A stretch of 64,000 nt of DNA from contig NZ_FREZ01000024.1 in the NCBI RefSeq assembly GCF_900143525.1, positions 1-64,000 on the forward strand, read 5' to 3'. The position numbers and the translations under genes were made by a program. This document shows, piece after piece, positions 56,860 through 64,000 of the stretch (positions are counted from its first letter, which is position 1; every line of letters starts with the position of its first letter). The notes below the pieces were generated by a model. It did not search any database. It worked only from the letters and a program-made list of their open reading frames with translations, and had not been told where the DNA came from. The DNA is from Ruegeria sp. Alg231-54. GTDB lineage: Bacteria > Pseudomonadota > Alphaproteobacteria > Rhodobacterales > Rhodobacteraceae.

Positions 56860-57488
56860 ACGCCTCGAGACGATGGTATTGGATTGTTAAAGCGGAGCGA
56901 CATCGTGCGGGGACACAGAAGCAGTTAGGTATGGCTGAGTGGGTGGCCACAAACCTCTGCAAACCTCCTGGAGACCGATATCCTTGCATCGTCTGCTCTC
57001 GCTTTCGGCACGGTTGTTGAGCCCGTTGTGCGACCAATGATCCAGACCCGGAGCAATCTCCTGCTTGGCGGCACCATATGAGCGGAGCTTGTCCGTGACG
57101 ATCCGTTTTGGAATGAAGCCAAGACGCTTTATCGGGCGGCGCGACAACCGTATTGCGGCCAGATTGTCCCGTTGGGTTGGAGTATTTCGTCCAGCACCAC
57201 GCCATGCTGATCGACCGCGCGTCAAAGCCAATACTTGCGACCTGAGATCTATACAACAACTTCATCGAGGTGACAGACATCGCTTGGATGGCCCTGCCGC
57301 CGTCGCAAGCATCAAGCGATCACCGGCCCAAATTTGATGACCCAAAGCCGGACAGTTTCGTTAGACACATCGATCCCGCGCACCAACAGCATTTCTTCAA
57401 CTTCGCGCAAGCTCAAATTAAAGCGACGATAAAGCCACACCGCATGGGCAATGATCTGAGGAGAAAATCGGTGACGGTTATAGTTCAT
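56825..57488 (-). mobile_element. Broken IS6-family transposase
   Basis: On the minus strand a start at MNYNRHRFSPQIIAHAVWLY (57488) continues through LREVEEMLLVRGIDVSNETV and VIKFGPVIA. Further pieces appear in two other frames: KRLGFIPKRIVTDKLRSYGA and WSHNGLNNRAE in one, and MQGYRSPGGLQRFVATHSA and YHRLEAFDTRN in another. Together these are the N-terminus, DDE core and C-terminus of an IS6/IS26-type transposase, broken by frameshifts and missing part of the middle (the DE-containing WHLDEVVV region is only partly visible). I could not find clear terminal inverted repeats. The element abuts the truncated fic gene. Confidence 0.75.
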
Positions 57489-57722
57489 GGATGATGAACT
57501 CATCGATGCGACCCACGTCCAAATCCAAACAAGAGCAACCGAACTACAGTTAGCGTGACAACACCCAAATAGGAGACTGTTCGACATAGATTGCTTTAAC
57601 GGTGGTAGACACAAACCAAAATTCTGGATTTCCAATTTTCAAAAAAACAACATGTTAGCGTTGCTCGTGTATTCCAAAAAAATCGGGTTTGGGCAAATAG
57701 CGCTCCTGCGCATTAAAACAGC

Positions 57723-57753
57723 TTGACCCTCCATCGCGGGAAGGCGCTACCAG
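57723..57753 (+). promoter_or_regulatory. CueR/MerR-type promoter of DUF2933-like gene
   Basis: TTGACC (57723-57728) and TACCAG (57748-57753) are separated by 19 bases, CTCCATCGCGGGAAGGCGC, with CTCC..GGAAGG arms. It lies about 30 bases before the GTG start at 57784. A decayed version stands before the duplicate at 26752. Confidence 0.65.
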
Positions 57754-57783
57754 AGGTCTCCAATCTCAATTTTGGAGCTGAAC

Positions 57784-58095
57784 GTGAAAGACAATCAGAC
57801 CGCCGACGCGCCGCAAGCGGCAACACCGGGTACCGGTGGCAATATCATGAAATGGGGCATGATGGCCTGTTGCATTGTCATGGTCCTGCCGATCGTTTTC
57901 TACTTCATGGCTGGCGGGACGGTTGGCGGACTCTCTGACTCTTTGGGCCTGTTCGCACCGCTGATCCTGTGCGTCGGGGCACATTTCTTATTGCACAAGG
58001 CGATGGGAAAATCCTGCCATTCGACCAAATCGGAAGCTGAACGGCCGAAGGCTACCGACGCCTCTGTAGGACTAAACGCTGTATCCCGACAATAA
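57784..58095 (+). CDS. DUF2933-like membrane protein
   Basis: This 103-residue protein has two hydrophobic segments, MMACCIVMVLPIVFYFMAGG and LILCVGAHFLLHKAMG, then KSCHSTKSEAE. This matches the DUF2933 pattern of small membrane proteins near metal genes; the paired Cys (CC) and CSH motif may bind metal. The GTG start at 57784 has GGAG at the right distance; TTG at 57772 lies within that region and is less likely. It precedes the lipoprotein gene by nine bases. A decayed duplicate is at 26752. Confidence 0.75.
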   Translation: MKDNQTADAPQAATPGTGGNIMKWGMMACCIVMVLPIVFYFMAGGTVGGLSDSLGLFAPLILCVGAHFLLHKAMGKSCHSTKSEAERPKATDASVGLNAVSRQ

Positions 58096-58104
58096 TCTAC
58101 CATC

Positions 58105-58305
58105 ATGAAGTCTCGGTGCTCAAGGTTGGCCGCCGTGTCGTTGACCGCTCTTTCGCTAGTGGCCTGTGCACCACGTCCCAAGCTGTGCCCTCTACAACCG
58201 CCGCTCGAATATACTCTGCCCCAAGGCTGCCAGGTTCAATGGGAGGGCGCGGATGGCGGGGCTTATTTCATCTGCGCCGACGGCCGCGAGGGGTTTGTGA
58301 GCTGA
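58105..58305 (+). CDS. Small Cys-rich lipoprotein
   Basis: This 66-residue protein has a lipoprotein signal (LTALSLVAC) and then CAPRPKLCPLQ, QGCQVQWEGADGG and YFICADGREGFVS, with four cysteines after lipidation. I know no family. It follows the DUF2933-like gene by nine bases and is upstream of the scsB promoter. The 26752-27274 duplicate keeps the same order, which shows that the two are an old functional pair. Confidence 0.65.
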   Translation: MKSRCSRLAAVSLTALSLVACAPRPKLCPLQPPLEYTLPQGCQVQWEGADGGAYFICADGREGFVS

Positions 58306-58331
58306 CTGCAGGGATGTGACATTCCGGCCCG

Positions 58332-58362
58332 TTGACCCTCCAGCGCTGGAATCTGGCAGGGA
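58332..58362 (+). promoter_or_regulatory. CueR/MerR-type promoter of scsB
   Basis: TTGACC (58332-58337) is followed by CTCCAGCGCTGGAATCTGG, a 19-base spacer whose centre CCAGCGCTGG is a perfect 10-bp palindrome, and then CAGGGA. The -10 is poor, as expected of an activator-dependent promoter. Transcription would begin near 58369, which argues against the GTG at 58366 and for the ATG at 58393 as scsB start. Confidence 0.65.
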
Positions 58363-58392
58363 CGGGTGCAAAACAACCGATGGCGACGCGTT

Positions 58393-60510
58393 ATGTCGAG
58401 AATACTCCTGAATTTCCGGCTTTTGATCTGTGGTTTGGTCTTTGGACTCATTTCCGCCGGGCCAAGCTTTTCAGCCATATCCCAAGCGTATGAATCAGAA
58501 CCCTTGGTTGCCCATTTAATTACCGCACAGGACGGGATCGCGCCCGGCGTCGAGACGATCACTGCGGGGTTGCACCTGAAGTTGGGTGAAGACTGGAAAA
58601 CCTACTGGAGATCACCGGGCGAAGTGGGAATTCCGCCCAAGATCACCTGGGATGGGTCGCGAAACGTCAGCGACGTGCAGTTCCACTGGCCTGCACCTAT
58701 CCGATTTCGCGCCTTCGGGATTGAGAACTTCGGATACAAGGACGAAGTGGTCTTTCCGCTGACCGTTACACTCGAGAACCCCGGAGCGCCAGTTGACCTG
58801 AAGGCCGCCGTGACAACGCTGGTCTGTTCCAACATCTGTGTGCCGGTCGAGTTTGCGCTGAACTTGTCGCTAACCCAAGGGGCGAGTCGAGATCAGAACT
58901 CGACACGGATTCTCAATGCCTTCATGTCGCGGGTGCCAACCGCTGGGAACACCAGCGGAATGGCGTCCGACGCCGCAACACTGGACGCCGAGTCCAAGAC
59001 GCTGACGCTGAGTTTCACCAGCGACCTGCCTTTTGATGAACCCGACATCTTTCCCGACATGGGGCGCGACACCGCGTTTGGTGCTCCCGACATCCGGCTC
59101 GCTGGCGACCGGCGTCGGCTGTGGGTACAGTTCCCGGTCCTCGCTCTGGCGGAGGAACCCCCTGCCTTGTCCGTCACGGTGACTGACACTAACCGCGTGG
59201 CAGAGTTTTCGCCCCGTACCGACGCCCCCCCTGCCCCGCCGCCATATGAAATCGCCGCCGCCGAAATCTCGAGCAGCACGCTGGTCTGGATCATTCTGCT
59301 GGCGGTGGGCGGTGGACTGATCCTGAACGTCATGCCCTGCGTGCTGCCAGTGCTGTCGATCAAGCTGTCCTCGGCTGTAAAGGCGCATGACCGCTCCTCC
59401 GCGCAGATACGCGCCGGGTTCCTGGCTTCGGCAGCGGGAATCCTGGCTTTCATGTGGCTGCTTGCAGCGGTCACTATCGCGGCACGGTCGCTGGGTTATT
59501 CCGTCGGCTGGGGCATCCAGTTCCAAAACCCTCTGTTTCTTGCGGTGATGATTGTGGTGCTGGCGGTTTTCGCGACCAGCCTCGCGGGCCTGTTCGAGAT
59601 TACGCTGCCGCAGTCACTGAACACCCGGTTGGCCCATATCGACGAGGGCCGCGTGCCGCTGATCGGCGATTTCCTGACCGGAGCCTTCTCTGCGATTCTG
59701 GCGACGCCCTGCTCGGCCCCCTTCCTGGGCACAGCGGTGGCCTTTGCCTTGACCGGACAGCCGATGGACATCGTGGCAATTTTCACCGCGCTGGGGGTCG
59801 GGCTGGCCATTCCCTACCTGCTGGTTGCGGTGCACCCGAAACTTACTGCAGCACTGCCCAAACCGGGGCGCTGGATGGTAGGGTTGAAATGGGTCCTGTC
59901 GGCGACGCTGCTATCTACGATCGGCTGGCTGGTCTGGGTGATGGCCGGCGTCGCCGGAGACACCGCTGCTACCGCTACGGCACTGGCTACAACTGTTCTG
60001 GTCCTGGTGATCTGGACAGGCGCTACGCTGCCGCCGATTTTGCGCTGGACAGCCCTGTTGCTGCCTCTTGCCGCAGCACTGGCGATCCCAGTTGCGACTG
60101 CCAGCAAAGACCAGGCCGACCTACTTGAGCCGACCGGAGAGATCCCGTGGATTACCTTCAGCCGCCCCGAAATCGCCCGCCTTGTGTCACGCGGCGAAGT
60201 GGTTTTCATCGATGTCACAGCCGACTGGTGTCTGACCTGCAAGGCCAACAAGGCACTGGTGCTGGAACGTGGCGATGTTCTGGCGATGCTGCAATCGGAC
60301 AAGGCAATTCCGATGCAGGCTGACTGGACCCGCCCCAACGATGCGATTGCCCGTTTCCTAGAGGACAATGGCCGCTTTGGCATCCCTTTCAACATTGTTT
60401 ACGGACCGTCAGCCCCTGAGGGCATCGCCCTGCCCGAGATACTGTCAACCGCTGCGGTGCTGGACGCGCTGGACAAGGCCGCGCCGATCAGACGGGCGGC
60501 CAACCAATAA
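58393..60510 (+). CDS. scsB: ScsB/DsbD-type thiol-disulfide exchanger
   Basis: This protein of about 705 residues passes electrons from cytoplasmic thioredoxin to the periplasm. An N-terminal alpha domain with a CxxxC site (TTLVCSNICVPVEF) follows the signal. The membrane core has the redox cysteines in ILNVMPCVLPVLSIKL and ILATPCSAPFLGTAV. The C-terminal thioredoxin-like domain has ADWCLTCKANKAL. ScsB was named for suppression of copper sensitivity. I start at ATG 58393 because the promoter at 58332 would begin transcription next to the GTG at 58366. DsbA-like (49457) and CcmG (62155) are possible partners. It is convergent with ccmI. Confidence 0.92.
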   Translation: MSRILLNFRLLICGLVFGLISAGPSFSAISQAYESEPLVAHLITAQDGIAPGVETITAGLHLKLGEDWKTYWRSPGEVGIPPKITWDGSRNVSDVQFHWPAPIRFRAFGIENFGYKDEVVFPLTVTLENPGAPVDLKAAVTTLVCSNICVPVEFALNLSLTQGASRDQNSTRILNAFMSRVPTAGNTSGMASDAATLDAESKTLTLSFTSDLPFDEPDIFPDMGRDTAFGAPDIRLAGDRRRLWVQFPVLALAEEPPALSVTVTDTNRVAEFSPRTDAPPAPPPYEIAAAEISSSTLVWIILLAVGGGLILNVMPCVLPVLSIKLSSAVKAHDRSSAQIRAGFLASAAGILAFMWLLAAVTIAARSLGYSVGWGIQFQNPLFLAVMIVVLAVFATSLAGLFEITLPQSLNTRLAHIDEGRVPLIGDFLTGAFSAILATPCSAPFLGTAVAFALTGQPMDIVAIFTALGVGLAIPYLLVAVHPKLTAALPKPGRWMVGLKWVLSATLLSTIGWLVWVMAGVAGDTAATATALATTVLVLVIWTGATLPPILRWTALLLPLAAALAIPVATASKDQADLLEPTGEIPWITFSRPEIARLVSRGEVVFIDVTADWCLTCKANKALVLERGDVLAMLQSDKAIPMQADWTRPNDAIARFLEDNGRFGIPFNIVYGPSAPEGIALPEILSTAAVLDALDKAAPIRRAANQ

Positions 60511-60521
60511 GCTGCAAGCGA

Positions 60522-61673
60522 TCAGGCCCCCAACTCTGCAAGCGACCGGGCGATCTCCGCCTTGCGTGGGTCGGTCTGCGACAGGTTTTCGGCAAGCTTC
60601 TGCGCCTTGCCATACGCATTACGTGCGTTCTCATTCTCGCCCAGGACAGCATAGGCGTTGCCCAGCCGCATCCAGCCGTCCAGATCGCTTGGGTTTTCCT
60701 TCATCCGATTCGCCAACCTTTCGACCATCGAGCGGATGAAGACCTGCCGGTCTTCGTCTGACATCTCCTCGGTCGCCGCCACCTGATCGGCGGTCGGGCC
60801 GGGAATGGAAGGGGCTAAGGCCGCCAGATCCACGGGCGCCCGTCCGATCGATGGGGCGATGCGGTTAAGCTGGGCCGCAAAACTCTCCATCCACGGCCGG
60901 AATCCCTCTTCGGCTTCCATCCGCGTCTTCAGTAGGTCATAGGCCTTATCAGGCGATCCCGCCTGCTCTAAACCAACGGCTTTGTAGAATGTCGCAGCTG
61001 GGTTCGACGGGTCCAGCTCCAATGCTCGGTCAAAGGCCCGCTCGGCCTTTGGGGTAACGATACCGTCCTCAGAATAGACCAGCGCCTCGCCATATTGCGA
61101 CACCAGCGCTGAGCTTGCGTCGGGCCGGTCCAGCAAAACCTCGAACGCGTCCGCGGCCTCACCAAATCGTCCCATACGCATATAGGTCTGAGCTAACAAC
61201 ACCCATCCCTCGGTAGGCCCGCCGGTTTCATCCGCCTCGAGCCGCGACCTCAGGCGCACGGCAAGGTCGGCTATTTTGCGGGCTTCAGCCTGCTCCCCCG
61301 TGCGTTGGGCAAACGGCTGGCTGGGGATGTCGGGACTACCCAGTTGCCAATAGAGACCGGCTCCAAGCGCTGGAACTGTCAGCGCGGCAAGCAGCACCAG
61401 TACGCGCCCGGAATGGCCCACCATCGGCTCCCCACCGTCCGATTGCCGGTCGATCGCCTTCAGGCGGCTTTCTATCTCAGCTCTGGCAGCTTTGGCCTCC
61501 TCGGCCGAGATGATCCCCCGTTCCAGGTCCTTCTCCACTTCGCCGATCTGATCGGCATAGATGGCAGAGGCGCTGTCGCGTCGCGACAAGTTAGAGGTCT
61601 TGCGACACATACCGGAATGGGCGAGCGTCAGAAACACCACCGAGGCTATGATTGAAAAGATAATCCAGATCAT
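60522..61673 (-). CDS. ccmI: Cytochrome c maturation protein CcmI
   Basis: This 383-residue protein helps the heme-ligation complex hold apocytochrome c. It begins with a membrane helix (MIWIIFSIIASVVFLTLA), has a basic cytoplasmic loop and a second helix (VLVLLAALTVPALGAGLYW), then periplasmic TPR repeats (GWVLLAQTYMRMGRFGEAAD, ERAFDRALELDPSNPAATF, GWMRLGNAYAVLGENENAR). The start at 61673 overlaps the ccmH stop as ATGA. The gene is intact and ends the ccmF-G-H-I series. Confidence 0.93.
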   Translation of the reverse strand: MIWIIFSIIASVVFLTLAHSGMCRKTSNLSRRDSASAIYADQIGEVEKDLERGIISAEEAKAARAEIESRLKAIDRQSDGGEPMVGHSGRVLVLLAALTVPALGAGLYWQLGSPDIPSQPFAQRTGEQAEARKIADLAVRLRSRLEADETGGPTEGWVLLAQTYMRMGRFGEAADAFEVLLDRPDASSALVSQYGEALVYSEDGIVTPKAERAFDRALELDPSNPAATFYKAVGLEQAGSPDKAYDLLKTRMEAEEGFRPWMESFAAQLNRIAPSIGRAPVDLAALAPSIPGPTADQVAATEEMSDEDRQVFIRSMVERLANRMKENPSDLDGWMRLGNAYAVLGENENARNAYGKAQKLAENLSQTDPRKAEIARSLAELGA

Positions 61674-62158
61674 GCTTGCGGCTCCGTGAGTGAATGGCTT
61701 TCGGGTTTCTGTTCTTCGCTCGCGCCGTGTTCCGCCTCTTGTTTTCGCGACTTTCGATATCGTCGGGCATTCTGTATCAAGACCGCTGCAGTTGCGATGC
61801 CGCCCAGCCCCAGGATGACGATAGGCGCAACCCACAGAATGTACGTTGAAGGCTTCCATGGCGGGTTGAACAGAACATAGTCGCCATAACGCGCAACCAG
61901 AAAATCCATAACCTGCTGGTCCGTGTCTCCTGCCACCAGCCGTTCGCGCACAAGCAGGCGAAGGTCACGCGCAACACCAGCGTTGGAACTGTCGATGTCT
62001 TGGTTCTGGCACACTACACAGCGCACCTGTTTCGAAATCACTCGTGCTCGCTGCTCCAGAACCGGGTCTGCAAGTAACTCGTCAGGCTCAACCGCGAATG
62101 CTGGCTGCGATACCAGCGCCGCCAGAATGACTAAAGTGATCACAAAGCGACCTATCAT
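61670..62158 (-). CDS. ccmH: Cytochrome c maturation protein CcmH
   Basis: This 162-residue thiol protein reduces apocytochrome c for heme attachment. The signal peptide is MIGRFVITLVILAALVSQPAFA. The active site is VRCVVCQNQDIDSSNAGVA, matching the family's RCxxCQ motif. A C-terminal helix (LWVAPIVILGLGGIATAAVL) anchors it. It overlaps ccmG and ccmI by four bases each, which shows a tight operon. Confidence 0.94.
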   Translation of the reverse strand: MIGRFVITLVILAALVSQPAFAVEPDELLADPVLEQRARVISKQVRCVVCQNQDIDSSNAGVARDLRLLVRERLVAGDTDQQVMDFLVARYGDYVLFNPPWKPSTYILWVAPIVILGLGGIATAAVLIQNARRYRKSRKQEAEHGASEEQKPESHSLTEPQA

Positions 62159-62724
62159 GACGCCTCTCCTCCGCTCGCTCGCGCCTGATCCAGCGCGGTG
62201 CGCATCCTTGAAATTGCCTCGTCGCCCAGCACCGGGCCAACAAAACGGAATACGACCTTACCCGCACCATCAATCACAAAGGTCTCAGGCACGCCGGAAA
62301 TCCCCCATTCAATCCCGGCACGACCGTCTAGGTCGGAACCGATGCGCTCATAAGGGTTGCCCAGATCGTCAAGCCATTTCCGTGCGTCCTTCGGCTTGTC
62401 CTTGTAGTTGATACCCATCAGGCGAATGCCCTCATCGCGCACCATGCGCGTCAGCACTGCATGTTCGGCCCGGCAGGGCACGCACCAGGACGCAAACACG
62501 TTGACCACGATCGGAGCCGATCCGTCATTTTTCACCAGATCGGTGCTGGACAGCCCATCGGTATCCAGCCCATCAACCGGCGGCAGGTCGAACCCAGGCA
62601 CTGGCTGCGAGATCAAAACTGACGGGATTTCGTTCGGGTCGCGATCGGGGTTCAGTCCCCATAGCAGGAAGGCGCCCAGGATGCCGGCAATCGTAATTGG
62701 AAACAGTGCAAATAGACGTTTCAT
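62155..62724 (-). CDS. ccmG: Thioredoxin-like CcmG/DsbE
   Basis: This 189-residue membrane-anchored thioredoxin supplies reducing power for heme attachment. The N-terminal helix is LFALFPITIAGILGAFLLWG. The active site is FASWCVPCRAEHAVL, and the cis-Pro region is ISGVPETFVIDG, with the family's acidic stretch nearby (GINYKDKPKDARKWL). It follows ccmF by four bases and overlaps ccmH. It likely receives electrons from ScsB or a host CcdA. Confidence 0.94.
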   Translation of the reverse strand: MKRLFALFPITIAGILGAFLLWGLNPDRDPNEIPSVLISQPVPGFDLPPVDGLDTDGLSSTDLVKNDGSAPIVVNVFASWCVPCRAEHAVLTRMVRDEGIRLMGINYKDKPKDARKWLDDLGNPYERIGSDLDGRAGIEWGISGVPETFVIDGAGKVVFRFVGPVLGDEAISRMRTALDQARASGGEAS

Positions 62725-62728
62725 TGCC

Positions 62729-64000
62729 CTACTCCGCCGCTACCGGAATGGAGCCCGGCCCGGTCCGTTTCCGTGGTGCACCGACGCGTAGACGCCGATC
62801 AGTGAGAGACAAGACCCCACCCAATGCCAACAAACCTGAACCGATCCAGATCCAGACCACCAATGGCTCATATAAGATACGTAGGGTCCATTTGCTCTGT
62901 TCCGATTCCGCCGCCGGTTCCGATATCGAGGCATAAAGGTCCCCTGCCAACGTGGTGCGAATTGCCGACTCCGTCGTGCTGGTGCCCGCGACGAAGTAGG
63001 CCCTGCGCTCGGGCTTAAGCGTGGTGACATAAGCGCCATTGCGAAACACCGTCAGGGTGGCCATGCGAGACACGTAGTTTGGTCCGCGAAGCTGCTCTAC
63101 ACCGTCAAAACGCACGTCGAACCCGGCAATCTCGATATGTGTTCCGGGTTCGGCAAAGGTCACAACCTCAGACTTCCACGCGCTGGACCCGATGAATCCG
63201 ATCATGCAGACCGCCAGCCCCGCATGGGCTACGACCATGCCGTAATGCGAACGCGGTAAGTTGCGAGCACGACGCAGGGACTCGACCAGCGGTGCCTCAC
63301 CCAGCTTAATTCGGCTTGCCCATTCTGTCAGCACAGCACCCAGCAGCCAAACCGCAAGGCCGATGGACAGAACCGCAAGGGCAGGTCCGCCGGTATCCAA
63401 ATACCACACAACCAACGCCGCAAGCAGGCTAAGTCCAGCTACCCACTTCAGACGGTGCAGCACACCGCGCAAATCCGCCCGCTTCCACGACAATAGCGGC
63501 CCAATCCCCATCACAACGACCAAAACCAGCATGATCGGAACGAAACTGGCATTGAAATAGGGTGGTCCAACCGAAATCTTTTCGCCTGTAACGGCTTCAA
63601 GCAACAACGGGTAAAGCGTGCCGAATAAAACAGTCGCCGTTGCGGTTGCCAGCAGCAGATTGTTAATAAGCAAACCTGCCTCGCGGCTGATCGGGGCGAA
63701 AAGACCGCCACCCTCCATTTCAGGCGCGCGAATGGCGAAAAGTGTCAGAGAACCACCGATCGCGACGGCCAGCAGCCCCAAGATGTAAATGCCGCGTTCG
63801 GGATCGACCGAAAACGCGTGGACCGATGTAAGCAAGCCTGAACGGACAATAAATGTCCCCAATAAGGACAACGAGAAGGTCAGCACGGCCAGCAGGATCG
63901 TCCAGCTTTTGAAACTGCCGCGCTTTTCGGTCACGACGGCCGAATGGAACAGTGCTGTGCCAGCCAGCCAGGGCATGAACGAGACATTTTCGACCGGATC
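62729..64000 (-). CDS. ccmF: Heme lyase CcmF, partial at window end
   Basis: The visible 423 codons are the C-terminal two thirds of CcmF, the membrane heme lyase. The window edge (DPVENVSFMPWLAGTALFHS) falls just after the WWD heme region of the family, so the first roughly 220-240 residues lie beyond. Visible features are several membrane helices (WTILLAVLTFSLSLLGTFIV, LFAIRAPEMEGG following) and the conserved RSGLLTSVHAF. The C-terminal periplasmic part has HYGMVVAHAGLAVCMIG and the last helix WIWIGSGLLALGGVLSLTDRR. It is first in the visible ccmF-G-H-I order. A mobile second ccm set would help mature the cytochromes encoded at 50-54 kb. Confidence 0.93.
   Translation of the reverse strand, partial: DPVENVSFMPWLAGTALFHSAVVTEKRGSFKSWTILLAVLTFSLSLLGTFIVRSGLLTSVHAFSVDPERGIYILGLLAVAIGGSLTLFAIRAPEMEGGGLFAPISREAGLLINNLLLATATATVLFGTLYPLLLEAVTGEKISVGPPYFNASFVPIMLVLVVVMGIGPLLSWKRADLRGVLHRLKWVAGLSLLAALVVWYLDTGGPALAVLSIGLAVWLLGAVLTEWASRIKLGEAPLVESLRRARNLPRSHYGMVVAHAGLAVCMIGFIGSSAWKSEVVTFAEPGTHIEIAGFDVRFDGVEQLRGPNYVSRMATLTVFRNGAYVTTLKPERRAYFVAGTSTTESAIRTTLAGDLYASISEPAAESEQSKWTLRILYEPLVVWIWIGSGLLALGGVLSLTDRRLRVGAPRKRTGPGSIPVAAE

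Noticed and set aside
1..64000. CRISPR arrays, rRNA or tRNA genes, replication origin
   Set aside because: No regularly spaced repeats, rRNA-like stretches, tRNA cloverleafs, or repABC/dnaA-like genes were recognised by reading. A computed search would be needed to exclude a tRNA.

Overview
The window looks like part of a large conjugative plasmid (or plasmid-like chromosomal island) of a marine Rhodobacterales/Roseobacter-group alphaproteobacterium. This is inferred from the VirB-type transfer operon, the LuxR/hydrolase/membrane-regulator locus, the ccm gene style and the high-GC coding. No replication gene, relaxase, rRNA, tRNA or CRISPR array was recognised. Most of the rest is a copper (and probably broader thiol/metal stress) resistance island.

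Region 1 (0.3-15 kb) is a type IV secretion/conjugation operon read on the minus strand: DUF1173-like protein, VirB1, B2, B3, B4, a 59-residue VirB7-like lipoprotein, VirB5, an unknown exported protein, VirB6, B8, B9, B10 and VirD4, with tightly overlapping genes. No VirB11 lies between VirB10 and VirD4. Beside it are a secreted nuclease-like protein and two unknown plasmid-type genes. Region 2 (15.2-19.5 kb) looks regulatory: an alpha/beta hydrolase and a polytopic membrane protein with an N-terminal helix-turn-helix-like segment, divergent from a LuxR-type AHL receptor that has an unusual C-terminal extension and no visible synthase. Decayed debris follows, including a piece of a ZntA/CadA-type ATPase.

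Region 3 (19.7-28.1 kb) holds two multicopper oxidases, an ABC membrane half without ATPase, a cupredoxin, CopB, CopA and a decayed duplicate of a gene pair found intact at 57.8 kb. Region 4 (27.6-38.5 kb) is one long minus-strand run: EF-hand/Met-rich protein, small membrane proteins, TVP38-like protein, a CX5C exported protein, YncE-like beta-propeller, a Cu-type P-ATPase, an APC permease, a DUF2933-like protein and a Rieske protein. It diverges from an OmpR-type regulator and histidine kinase across GATACAAA repeats.

Region 5 (38.6-49.4 kb) carries a methyltransferase, a CusBAF efflux set whose CusB has four CusF-like domains at its C-terminus, then copA-cueR divergent from copZ with two CueR-type promoters. 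Region 6 (49.4-56.3 kb) is an operon of an L,D-transpeptidase, three or four c-type cytochromes, a CX5C protein, a multicopper oxidase and a DsbA-like protein behind another CueR-type promoter, followed by a second L,D-transpeptidase. Region 7 (56.5-64 kb) contains a truncated fic gene beside a broken IS6-type transposase, a DUF2933-like/lipoprotein pair and scsB behind CueR/MerR-type promoters, and the ccmF(partial)-G-H-I cytochrome c maturation genes.

Together the genes suggest a copper defence plan. Cytoplasmic Cu(I) would be sensed by CueR and exported by P-type ATPases. Periplasmic Cu would be sensed by the two-component pair, oxidised by multicopper oxidases that may pass electrons to plasmid-encoded cytochromes, and expelled by Cus. 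The plasmid also brings cytochrome maturation and disulfide repair (ScsB, DsbA, Ccm). The most unusual elements are a family of four small exported CX5C proteins spread over the metal operons, the four-CusF CusB, and the apparent CueR regulon that includes cytochromes and an L,D-transpeptidase.
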